Part shown: one piece after another, positions 1-7,644 of the stretch
Numbering within the stretch: position 1 is the stretch's first letter
Layout: the number at the start of each line of letters is the position of its first letter
Assembly (NCBI GenBank): GCA_016880375.1
Contig: JAEHDO010000422.1
Coordinates: 1-16,035 of the forward strand
Origin: Betaproteobacteria bacterium
GTDB lineage: Bacteria > Pseudomonadota > Gammaproteobacteria > Burkholderiales > Rhodocyclaceae
DNA: 16,035 nt
Reading direction: 5' to 3'
Made by a program: the position numbers and the translations under genes
Notes under the pieces: model-generated
What the model was told of the DNA's origin: nothing
Seen by the model: the letters and a program-made list of their open reading frames with translations, nothing else
Databases searched by the model: none

Positions 1-1
1 A

Positions 2-361
2 GCGCTTGCCGTCGAGGGTTCGCCCGACCTCTTCGCGCAGCTGCTCGACAAGCTGGTGGCGAATGCGGTCGACTTCGGCCGCGCGGGATCGCCGATCCGC
101 ATCGAGCTGGCGCGGATGGGCGACGCTTGCCGGCTCGCAGTGATCAACGCCGGCCCGCCGATTCCGGACGAGGTGCGCGGGCGGCTGTTCGAATCGATGA
201 TCTCGGCGCGGAGCGAGCGCGGGGGCAGCGAGCCCCACCTCGGCCTCGGCCTCTACATCGCGCGCCTGATCGCCGAATTCCACGGCGGCAGCATCGCCGC
301 CGCAAATCTGCCCGACGGCAGCGGCGTGGCGGTGAGGCTGACTTTTCCGCTGGCTTCCTAG
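2..361 (+). CDS. Sensor histidine kinase, C-terminal ATPase domain (5' truncated)
   Basis: This is the last ~119 codons of a two-component histidine kinase; the start lies before the window. The frame is open from base 2 to the TAG at 359-361. Visible parts of the Bergerat ATPase fold are the N box (LDKLVANAVDF), an F-box-like stretch (RGRLFESMIS) and the G2 box (HLGLGLYIARLIAEFHGG). The usual G1 box DxGxG is replaced by NAGPPIP. From memory, this N-box and the EPHLGLGLYI...LIAEFHGG wording resemble the kinase of the proteobacterial dedicated sortase system (TIGR03785, PdsS/ChvG-like). That is recall, not a search, and the sensor half is missing. The protein should phosphorylate a response regulator at the membrane. 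Its stop codon overlaps the stop of livM on the opposite strand, so there is no terminator between the convergent genes. Confidence 0.85.
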   Translation, partial: ALAVEGSPDLFAQLLDKLVANAVDFGRAGSPIRIELARMGDACRLAVINAGPPIPDEVRGRLFESMISARSERGGSEPHLGLGLYIARLIAEFHGGSIAAANLPDGSGVAVRLTFPLAS

Positions 362-1440
362 GCTTTAAGTGTGCCGGCGCAGGGCGCGGCGGTGATGACG
401 GCCGGGGGGGTCGCATCCCGCTCATCGTCGACCGGCCGCAGACGCCGCTGCACCGGAAACAGGCGCAGATCGTAGCGCGAGACGAGCGAGCCCCAGATGC
501 CCTTGGGCGCCCAGAGCATGACGGCCACGGTGAGGATGCCGAGCGCGATCAGATACCAGGTGCCGAAGCCGCCGAGCATTTCGCGCAGCGCGAAATAGAG
601 CAGTGCGCCGACGATCGGCCCCTCGATGGTGCCGATGCCGCCGATGACGACCACGAAGAACATCAGCGCCGACCAGTCGGGGGAGAAGGCGGCGTCGGGC
701 GAGATGCGCAGCTTGGTGATGAAAATCAGCGCGCCGGTCATGCCGCAGCCTACCGCCGAGATGACGTAGACGAACCACTTCACCTTGCGCACGCTGACGC
801 CGAGGCTGGCCGAGGCAGGCTCGCTGTCGCGCACGGCGGTCAGCGCCAGGCCGTAGCGGGAGCGCAGCAGCGCATACACCAGGAAGGTGGCGCCGCCGCC
901 CAGCAGCAGGGCGCACCAGAAGGTCAGCGATTGGCGCCACCAGGTCGGGATGGTGGCGACGGCGCGCGTGACCGAGAGGCCCGAGCCGCCGCCCACCGCG
1001 GTGATGTTGGCGATGACCTGGCGGAACACTTCCGCCATCACCCAGGTGCCGATGGCGAAGTAGGCGCCGCGCAGGCGGAACAGCACGCAGCCGGCGGGCA
1101 GCGCGAGCAGTCCGGCCACGATGCCGCCGGCCGGAACGGCAAGGAAGGGATTGACGCCGGCATGGAGGCCGAGCACCACCAGCGTGTAGCCGCCGAGGCC
1201 GACGAAAGCCTGCTGGCCGATCGACACCATGCCGCCGTAGCCGGCCAGCAGGTTCCACATCTGCGCCAGCGCCAGGACGTAGAAGAATTCGGCCAGCGCG
1301 CGCAGGCTGGCCGGCTCGGCCCAGAACGGCATGGAGGCGCCGGCCATCAGGAACAGCAGCACCAGCGCGCCGGCCAGACGGCTGGCGCGGCTGCCGCATT
1401 CGATGCGGCAGGCTGGGGCGGCATCCATTGCTTCAGTCAT
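358..1440 (-). CDS. livM: HAAT-family ABC transporter permease LivM
   Basis: Second inner-membrane permease of a branched-chain amino acid type importer, about 360 residues. After a short polar N-terminus come multiple hydrophobic segments. LivM hallmarks include the motifs MWNLLAGYGGMVSIGQQAF and RGAYFAIGTWVMAEVFRQV, and the cytoplasmic ATPase-contact loop FVVVIGGIGTIEGPIVGALL near the C-terminus. I place the start at the ATG at 1440-1438, one base after the livH stop (TGACATG). This mirrors the livF/livH junction (TGACGTG). A GTG at 1452 would add four residues and overlap livH; neither start has a clear Shine-Dalgarno. The gene is last in the minus-strand operon SBP-livG-livF-livH-livM. 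It ends on a CTAG palindrome that is also the stop of the kinase on the other strand. Confidence 0.93.
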   Translation of the reverse strand: MTEAMDAAPACRIECGSRASRLAGALVLLFLMAGASMPFWAEPASLRALAEFFYVLALAQMWNLLAGYGGMVSIGQQAFVGLGGYTLVVLGLHAGVNPFLAVPAGGIVAGLLALPAGCVLFRLRGAYFAIGTWVMAEVFRQVIANITAVGGGSGLSVTRAVATIPTWWRQSLTFWCALLLGGGATFLVYALLRSRYGLALTAVRDSEPASASLGVSVRKVKWFVYVISAVGCGMTGALIFITKLRISPDAAFSPDWSALMFFVVVIGGIGTIEGPIVGALLYFALREMLGGFGTWYLIALGILTVAVMLWAPKGIWGSLVSRYDLRLFPVQRRLRPVDDERDATPPAVITAAPCAGTLKA

Positions 1441-1441
1441 G

Positions 1442-2314
1442 TCATCGGTCACGGGTCTTGGGAAACAGGCCGTTGGGGCGCAGGACGACCACCAGCAGGA
1501 AGGCGAGGTGGCCGCTGACGGCGCCCCAGCCCGGATCGAGCTTCAAGCCGACGGCCTGGGCCACGCCGAGGATCATGCCGCCGGAGAGCGTGCCCCAGAG
1601 GGAGCCCAGCCCGCCGATCGCCACGGCCTCGAATGCGCAGAGCAGGCGCTGCGGGCCGTCGCTCGGGCCGACGCTGGTGCGTATCGCAAGGTAAACACCG
1701 GCGATGGCGACGACCGCCGAGGCCAGTGCCATCGCCAGCGCATAGACGCGGCGGTTGTCGATGCCCATCAGCTGTGCGGTGCGGTGATCGTCGGAGGTGG
1801 CGCGGAAAGTGCGCCCCAGCGCCGTGCGGTAGAACAGCCATTGCAGCGCGCCGATGACGCTGACCGCGGTCGCGGCCACGAGCAGCGGGTAGACGCCGAC
1901 GGCGACGTCGCCGCCGAGCGGGAGGCTGGCGGTCTCGATCGTGCCGGCGTCGAGCCCGCGCATGTCGGCGGAAAACACCTCCAGCAGCACGTTCTGGATG
2001 ATGATGGAGAAGCCGAAGGTCACCAGCAGCGGGCGCAGCGGGTCGTCGCCCAGGGTGCGGTTGAGGAACAGGCGCTGCAGCAGGTAGCCGAATCCGGCCA
2101 TCAGCAGCATCACGATGGGCAGCGCCGCGATGGGCCCGATGGCGAGTGGCTCGACGAGGGCGATGGCGGCGAATGCGGCGAGCACGATCAAGTCGCCGTG
2201 GGCGACGTTGATCAGACGCATGATGCCGAAGGACAGCGACAGGCCGGTCGCGAACAGGGCGTACATGCCGCCGAGCAGGAGGCCCTGGCTGAGGGTGTTG
2301 AACCAGTCCTCCAC
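1442..2314 (-). CDS. livH: HAAT-family ABC transporter permease LivH
   Basis: First permease of the importer, 290 residues, the usual LivH length. It shows the family N-terminus (SQGLLLGGMYALFATGLSLSFG) followed by the conserved RLINVAHGDLIVL motif at about residues 33-45. Several membrane spans follow, then the ATPase-coupling loop FEAVAIGGLGSLWGTLSGG at about residues 226-245. The start is the GTG at 2314-2312, directly after the livF stop (TGA C GTG). The open frame continues upstream, but that part lies inside livF and reads as low-complexity shadow sequence. With LivM it forms the transmembrane channel powered by LivG and LivF. A near-identical junction precedes livM, so translation of the block is probably coupled. 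Confidence 0.93.
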   Translation of the reverse strand: MEDWFNTLSQGLLLGGMYALFATGLSLSFGIMRLINVAHGDLIVLAAFAAIALVEPLAIGPIAALPIVMLLMAGFGYLLQRLFLNRTLGDDPLRPLLVTFGFSIIIQNVLLEVFSADMRGLDAGTIETASLPLGGDVAVGVYPLLVAATAVSVIGALQWLFYRTALGRTFRATSDDHRTAQLMGIDNRRVYALAMALASAVVAIAGVYLAIRTSVGPSDGPQRLLCAFEAVAIGGLGSLWGTLSGGMILGVAQAVGLKLDPGWGAVSGHLAFLLVVVLRPNGLFPKTRDR

Positions 2315-2315
2315 G

Positions 2316-3010
2316 TCAGACCCCGAAATACGCCAGGGAGACGCGCTCGGGCGTGAACGTCCGGGGCGCGCCTTCCAGCGCCACACGGCCTTCCTGCAGG
2401 CAGTAGAGGCGGTCGGCGATGCGCATCGCCTGCCCCGTGTCCTGCTCGATGACGACCACCGCGGCACCCTCGGCCTTGATGAGCGGCATGGCGGCATAGA
2501 TCTCGCGCACCACCAGGGGCGCCAGACCGAGGGAGACCTCGTCGCAAAGCAGCAGCCGCGGATTGGACATGAGGGCGCGGCCGATGGCCGTCATCTGCTG
2601 CTGGCCGCCCGAGAGCAGGGTGGCCGGCATCGCGCGCTTTTCCTCGAGTGCGGGGAACAGGCGATAGATGCGCGCCAGGTTCCACGGCCCGCGGCAGCCG
2701 AACTGGGCGCCGATGAGCAGGTTTTCCTCCACGCTGAGACTCGGGAAAAGACAGCGCCCCTCGGGCACCATGGCGATGCCGAGGCGGACGATGGCGTGGG
2801 GCGGCAGGCCGCCGATCGGCCGCCCCTGGAACACCACGCTGCCGGCGGGCGCCGGCAACAGGCCGGTGATGGTCCGCAGCAGCGTGGACTTGCCGGCGCC
2901 GTTGGCGCCGATCACCGCCACGGTCTCGCCGGCCGCGACGCGGAAGTCGATGCCGTGCAGCGCCCTGAAATCGCCGTAGTAGGCATGCAGGTCATGGACT
3001 TCCAGCGGAT

Positions 3011-3014
<4 letters not shown>
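2316..3014 (-). CDS. livF: HAAT-family ABC transporter ATP-binding protein LivF
   Basis: Cytoplasmic ATPase subunit of 232 residues, as expected for LivF. Walker A GANGAGKST lies at residues 36-44, the ABC signature LSGGQ at 134-138 and Walker B LLLCDE at 154-159. The LivF-typical wording VPEGRCLFPSLSVEENL lies in the Q-loop to helical-domain region, and SLGLAP follows Walker B. The chosen ATG (3014-3012) overlaps the livG stop as ATGA and gives MNPLEVHDLHAYYG, the standard LivF beginning. A longer frame exists upstream, but it runs through livG out of frame. The protein pairs with LivG as a heterodimer hydrolysing ATP to drive uptake. Confidence 0.95.
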
Positions 3015-3739
<725 letters not shown>

Positions 3740-3770
3740 GGCAAAAGCGCCAGTCCCGCCGGCGCAGCGC

Positions 3771-5063
3771 TCAGGCGATCGGCACCAGCTTGCCCTGCAC
3801 GGGAACCATCGGCGCCTGGCTGTTCTCGACGATCACCAGTTCCAGGTTCTTGCCCTTTCGCGTCCACTGGCCGCCCACCAGCGGCGTCTTGCTGATGTTC
3901 GGCACCGGCCCGGTCCTGAAGTTGACCGGCCCGACCATGGTAGGCAGGTTGGTCTGGCGGATGGCGTTGCGGATCGCCGCCGGATTCTTGCCTTCGGCGC
4001 GCTTCAGCGCATCCACCGCCACCTCGAACAGGGCATGCTTGAACGCCAGCGGCATGGTCCATTGGCGCCCGCTCGCCTTGGTGTAGTCGGCGGCCAGTTG
4101 CGCCGAGCTCTGCCCCGTCAGGCTGGAGCGGAAGGGATGCGCCGGCGACCACCACACCTCGACCGAGAGGCCGGCGGCGCGGTCGCCGAAGGCCTCGATC
4201 GCCGCCGGGAACTCGCTCGCCTTGGCCACCGTGACGATCTTCGGCCGGAAACCCTGCTGGCCGGCCTGCGACCAGAAGTTGGCGAAATCCGGCGGCGGCA
4301 CGACGCCGGTGACGATGTCCACGCCGCTTTTCTTGAACTCGTTGAGATAGGTCGAGAAGTTGTCCGAGGGCGACTGGTAGCGCCCCTTGTCGACCAGCTT
4401 GAAGCCCTTCTTCTGCAGCACCGGCGGAAAGCCCATCTTGCCGTCGCCCCAGGCGTTGCCGTCGGAATCGTTCGGCCACAGCGCGCCGACCGTCTTGCTG
4501 GTCGGGATCTGCTCCCACAGGTTGGCGTACACGCCGATGATGTCTTCCAGCCCCCAGAAGAAGTGGTAGGTCCACTCGAAGCCCTTCTTCGGGTCGCCGC
4601 CGCGGCCGAAGAAGTGCGGCTGCCAGGGCGTGTCGTTGGTGACGCAGGGCACGCCGTTCAGCTCGCACTGGTCGGCCACCGGGTTGGTCGTCTCCGGCGT
4701 GCTGGCGGCGACCACGATGTCGACCTTGTCCTTGAGGATCAGGTCGGCGGTCACCTCGGCGGCGCGGTTGGAATTGGATTGCGAGTCCTTGTAGATGATC
4801 TCCACCGCGTAGTTCTGCCCGCCGATGCGCAGCCCGCCCGCCAGCGCGCGCTTCACCTGGGCCAGGGTGTAGGCATCCGGTTCGGCGAACACCGCCAGGG
4901 GGCCGGTCTGCGGGCTGACGTAGCCGATCTTCACCGTGCTCGCGGCGCGCACCCAGGGTGCCGGCAGCAGCGAGGCCAGGGCGATGCCGCCCAGCGTCTT
5001 GATGGCCCGGCGGCGGCCGCCGGCGGTTTCTTCGATGGATTGTCCCGCAGTTTTTTCGCTCAT
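3771..5063 (-). CDS. HAAT-family ABC transporter substrate-binding protein, Tat-type signal
   Basis: Periplasmic type I binding protein of 430 residues and first gene of the importer operon. The N-terminus carries a twin-arginine-like signal (RRRAIKTLGG at residues 17-26, hydrophobic core, WVRA before the likely cleavage at residue 40). Maturation then gives the standard binding-fold start STVKIGYVSPQTGPLA. Later family wording includes KDSQSNSNRAAEVTADLI and VDIVVAASTPETTNPVADQ. The ATG at 5063 has a strong Shine-Dalgarno (GGGAGGAG) about 6 bases upstream. The ligand cannot be read from sequence. The paralogue type and the BenM-like regulator next door suggest an organic or aromatic acid rather than leucine (inference). 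Tat export would mean it folds, possibly with ligand, before crossing the membrane. Confidence 0.92.
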   Translation of the reverse strand: MSEKTAGQSIEETAGGRRRAIKTLGGIALASLLPAPWVRAASTVKIGYVSPQTGPLAVFAEPDAYTLAQVKRALAGGLRIGGQNYAVEIIYKDSQSNSNRAAEVTADLILKDKVDIVVAASTPETTNPVADQCELNGVPCVTNDTPWQPHFFGRGGDPKKGFEWTYHFFWGLEDIIGVYANLWEQIPTSKTVGALWPNDSDGNAWGDGKMGFPPVLQKKGFKLVDKGRYQSPSDNFSTYLNEFKKSGVDIVTGVVPPPDFANFWSQAGQQGFRPKIVTVAKASEFPAAIEAFGDRAAGLSVEVWWSPAHPFRSSLTGQSSAQLAADYTKASGRQWTMPLAFKHALFEVAVDALKRAEGKNPAAIRNAIRQTNLPTMVGPVNFRTGPVPNISKTPLVGGQWTRKGKNLELVIVENSQAPMVPVQGKLVPIA

Positions 5064-5117
5064 GACTGGCTCCTCCCGTAAGTGAAGTCCGCGATCTTGG
5101 GTCGCGTTGCTGCGGTC

Positions 5118-5147
5118 AATTTAGGAAAGCCGTCCGATGCAGTCCAA
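5118..5147 (-). promoter_or_regulatory. Putative liv operon promoter
   Basis: On the minus strand TTGGAC (5147-5142) and TAAATT (5123-5118) are 18 bases apart, giving a predicted start near 5111 and a leader of about 48 bases. Both boxes match the sigma70 consensus only partly. That is usual for LysR-activated promoters. The LysR-type dyad centre at 5176 then falls at about -65, the standard position of a LysR recognition site. Prediction only. Confidence 0.4.
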
Positions 5148-5183
5148 TACCTTGTAACCCGGTCTTTGATACCTATTGGGTAT
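5147..5183. promoter_or_regulatory. LysR-type operator: ATAC-N7-GTAT box plus upstream half-site
   Basis: A perfect inverted repeat, ATACC-TATTG-GGTAT, occupies 5169-5183. It fits both the general LysR T-N11-A rule (T5170, A5182) and the narrower ATAC-N7-GTAT box known for BenM, CatM and CbnR relatives. A second copy of ATACCT starts at 5147, exactly 22 bases (two helical turns) away on the liv side, with its partner half degenerate. A strong recognition site plus a weak activation site near -43 is the classic LysR layout. The adjacent lysR gene encodes a protein of that subfamily and its start is 58 bases from the dyad centre, so autorepression is also likely. Confidence 0.65.
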
Positions 5184-5233
5184 TGCCTGGCAGCAGGGCC
5201 GGGAGTAAGGTTGGCCAAATTACTGGAAAATCG

Positions 5234-6127
5234 ATGGAATTCCGCCACCTCCGCTACTTCATGGCGCTTGCCGAAGAGGGCAATTTCGGCCGTGCCGCCA
5301 AACGCGTGCACATCTCGCAGCCGCCGCTCACCCGCCAGATCCGCCAGCTCGAGGAAGAATTGGGCGCCCGACTGTTCGAGCGCACTTCGAAGGGCGTCGA
5401 GCTGACCGAAGCCGGCCACCTGTTCCGCGAGGAGGCCGTGAAGATCCTGGCGCTGGCGCAGCTCACCGGAGAGAAGACGCGCATGGCCGCGCGCGGCGAA
5501 CTCGGTCGCCTCGATGTGGGCATCTTCGGCTCGTCCGTGCTCGACGTCATTCCGCGGCTGATCCTCGAATTCCGCCGCCGCTACCCCGCGGTGGAAGTCC
5601 ACCTGCACAACATGACGCGACCGGAGCAGATCCAGGCGCTGCAGGAAGGCCGCCTGACGGTGGGCTTCGTGCGCCTGTTTCCGGATGCGCCCGCCATGGC
5701 GGTCGAGACCGTGCTGAAGGAGCGCCTGATGGTGGCCATCAACCGCGACAACGAGCTGTCGCGCCACCGCGAGATCGCCCTGCGCGCCTTCGTCGGCCAG
5801 CCGCTGATCCTGTTCCCCAGCTCGCCGCGCCCCAGCCTCGGCGACCACATCGTCGCGTTGTGCAACCGCGAGGGTTTCACGCCCCGCGTGGTGCAGGAAG
5901 TGGAGGACGTCGTCACCAGCATCGCGCTGGTGTCCAGCGGCTTCGGCATCTGCGTCGTGCCGGAATGCGCCACCAGCCTGCGCCTGCCGCGCGTGGTCTA
6001 CCGCCCGCTGAAGGGCACGGACCAGATCATCGAGCTGGCCTGCGCCTACCGCCCCGACGACCGCTCGCCGATCCTGCAATCCTTCCTCGAAGTGGTGCGC
6101 CAGTTCCGCAGTGCCAACGAAGCGTGA
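5234..6127 (+). CDS. LysR-family transcriptional regulator, BenM/CatM/CbnR-like
   Basis: A 297-residue LysR regulator. The N-terminal winged helix-turn-helix starts MEFRHLRYFMALAEEGNFG and continues AAKRVHISQPPLTRQIRQLE, with ARLFER and the GHLF segment typical of the family. The periplasmic-binding-like effector domain covers about residues 90-290. The wording of the first 65 residues is close to BenM/CatM/CbnR, which sense muconate or benzoate-type ligands. I chose the ATG at 5234, since an upstream extension to 5183 would begin inside the operator. The Shine-Dalgarno is weak (GGA). The gene is divergent from the importer operon, its likely target, and its stop lies only 5 bases before glpD, so it may also be co-transcribed with the downstream genes. 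Confidence 0.93.
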   Translation: MEFRHLRYFMALAEEGNFGRAAKRVHISQPPLTRQIRQLEEELGARLFERTSKGVELTEAGHLFREEAVKILALAQLTGEKTRMAARGELGRLDVGIFGSSVLDVIPRLILEFRRRYPAVEVHLHNMTRPEQIQALQEGRLTVGFVRLFPDAPAMAVETVLKERLMVAINRDNELSRHREIALRAFVGQPLILFPSSPRPSLGDHIVALCNREGFTPRVVQEVEDVVTSIALVSSGFGICVVPECATSLRLPRVVYRPLKGTDQIIELACAYRPDDRSPILQSFLEVVRQFRSANEA

Positions 6128-6132
6128 GCAGG

Positions 6133-7644
6133 ATGGACATTTCCGCCGTACCCGCCTTCGACCTGCTCATCGTCGGCGCCGGCATCAACGGCGCGGGGCT
6201 GGCGCGCGACGCCGCCGGGCGCGGGCTCAAGGTGCTGCTGGCCGAGCAGGGCGACATCGCCGGCGCCACCTCCTCGGCGTCGACCAAGCTGATCCACGGC
6301 GGCCTGCGCTACCTCGAGCGTTGCGAGTTCGGCCTGGTGCGCGAGTCGCTCGCCGAACGCGAGACGCTGCTCGCCATCGCGCCGCACCTCGTGCGCGAGC
6401 AGCGCTTCGTCATCCCGCACGCGTCCGATCAGCGTCCGCGCTGGATGATCCGCCTCGGCCTCGCGCTCTATGACCGCCTGGCGCGCGGTTCGAGCCTGAA
6501 GCCGGCCGAGGCGCTGGCGCTGCGCGGCACCCCCTTCGGCGAACCGCTGCAGCCGGTGTTCGCGCACGGCTTCGCCTTTTCCGACCTCGCCACCGACGAC
6601 GCGCGCCTGACCCTGCTCAACGCCGGCTCCGCGGCGGAGCTCGGCGCGCAGGTGCTGACGCGCACGCGGCTGGTCGGGGCGCAACGCGCGGGCGGCGCCT
6701 GGCGCGCCGTGCTGCAAACCCCGGAAGGCGCGCAGCGGGAATGCGCGGCGCGCATCCTGGTGAATGCCGCCGGCCCCTGGGCCGCCCAGCTTCATCGCAC
6801 CCTGGGCGGCAGCGGCGGCGCGAAGCTGCGCCTGGTGCGCGGCAGCCACATCGTGGTGCCGCGCCTCCACGCCGGCGAGCAGGCCTACCTGCTGCAGAAC
6901 GAGGACCGCCGCATCGTCTTCGTGATTCCCTTCGAGGACGCGTTCAGCCTGGTCGGCACGACCGAATCGACGGTCGACACGCCCGCCGCGACAGGAGGTG
7001 CCGACGCGGGGGAAGTCGCCTACCTGTGCGCTGCGGTGAACCGCTACTTCAGGGGCCGCCTCGATCCGGCGCAGGTGGCATGGTCGTTTGCCGGCATTCG
7101 CGCGCTCTACGACGACGGCAGGGAGGAAGCTTCCGCCGTCAGCCGCGAGTGCCGGGTCGTGGTCGAAGGCGAAGCCGGGCAAGTGCCGCTCATATCGGTT
7201 TTCGGCGGCAAGCTGACGACCTATCGCCGGCTCGCCGAGCGCGTGCTGGACCGGCTCGGGCCCTGGCTGCCTGGCCTGCGGCCGTCCTCGAGCGCGCGGG
7301 TGCACCTGCCCGGCGGCGGGCTTGGCAGGAGCGGCCTGAACGGCCTGCTGCTGGCGCTGGCGCGGCGCCATCCGAAGCTGCCCCCCGAGTTGCTGCATGC
7401 CCTGGCGCGACGCCACGGCACGCTGGCTGCGCGCGTGCTCGGGCAGGCGCAGACGGAAGCGGAACTGGGCGAACATTTCGGCGGCGGCCTGTATGCTGCG
7501 GAGGTGGATTACATGATTGCAAACGAATGGGCACGCGAGGCCGACGACATCCTCTGGCGGCGCACGAAGTGCGGCCTGCGCATGGATGCGGCAGGACAGG
7601 GGCGGCTGGCCGATTCGATCGAATCGATGCGCAGGGCGGCATGA
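6133..7644 (+). CDS. glpD: Aerobic (respiratory) glycerol-3-phosphate dehydrogenase
   Basis: FAD flavoprotein of 503 residues that oxidises sn-glycerol 3-phosphate to dihydroxyacetone phosphate at the inner membrane and passes electrons to ubiquinone. The dinucleotide motif VGAGINGAG lies at residues 14-22. The GlpD fingerprint ATSSASTKLIHGGLRYLE follows at 45-62. Further on come RLVRGSHIVVPRLH, QNEDRRIVFVIPFED, SVFGGKLTTYRRLAE and, in the C-terminal domain, DDILWRRTKCGL. Length and motif order match E. coli GlpD closely; the GTTD of that protein reads GTTE here. No glpF, glpK or glpR is next to it. It starts 5 bases after lysR with a weak ribosome site and overlaps the cyclase start by ATGA, so it is probably translated together with both neighbours. 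Confidence 0.96.
   Translation: MDISAVPAFDLLIVGAGINGAGLARDAAGRGLKVLLAEQGDIAGATSSASTKLIHGGLRYLERCEFGLVRESLAERETLLAIAPHLVREQRFVIPHASDQRPRWMIRLGLALYDRLARGSSLKPAEALALRGTPFGEPLQPVFAHGFAFSDLATDDARLTLLNAGSAAELGAQVLTRTRLVGAQRAGGAWRAVLQTPEGAQRECAARILVNAAGPWAAQLHRTLGGSGGAKLRLVRGSHIVVPRLHAGEQAYLLQNEDRRIVFVIPFEDAFSLVGTTESTVDTPAATGGADAGEVAYLCAAVNRYFRGRLDPAQVAWSFAGIRALYDDGREEASAVSRECRVVVEGEAGQVPLISVFGGKLTTYRRLAERVLDRLGPWLPGLRPSSSARVHLPGGGLGRSGLNGLLLALARRHPKLPPELLHALARRHGTLAARVLGQAQTEAELGEHFGGGLYAAEVDYMIANEWAREADDILWRRTKCGLRMDAAGQGRLADSIESMRRAA

Noticed and set aside
1441..1452. GTG start for livM at 1452
   Set aside because: It overlaps livH and has no ribosome site; the ATG at 1440 repeats the junction seen at livF/livH. 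It cannot be fully excluded and changes only four residues.
127..1518. A 463-codon plus-strand open frame across the kinase end and livM
   Set aside because: Low-complexity His/Arg/Ala/Gly product, covering two well-supported genes in other frames; same explanation for the long frame at 3738-5081.
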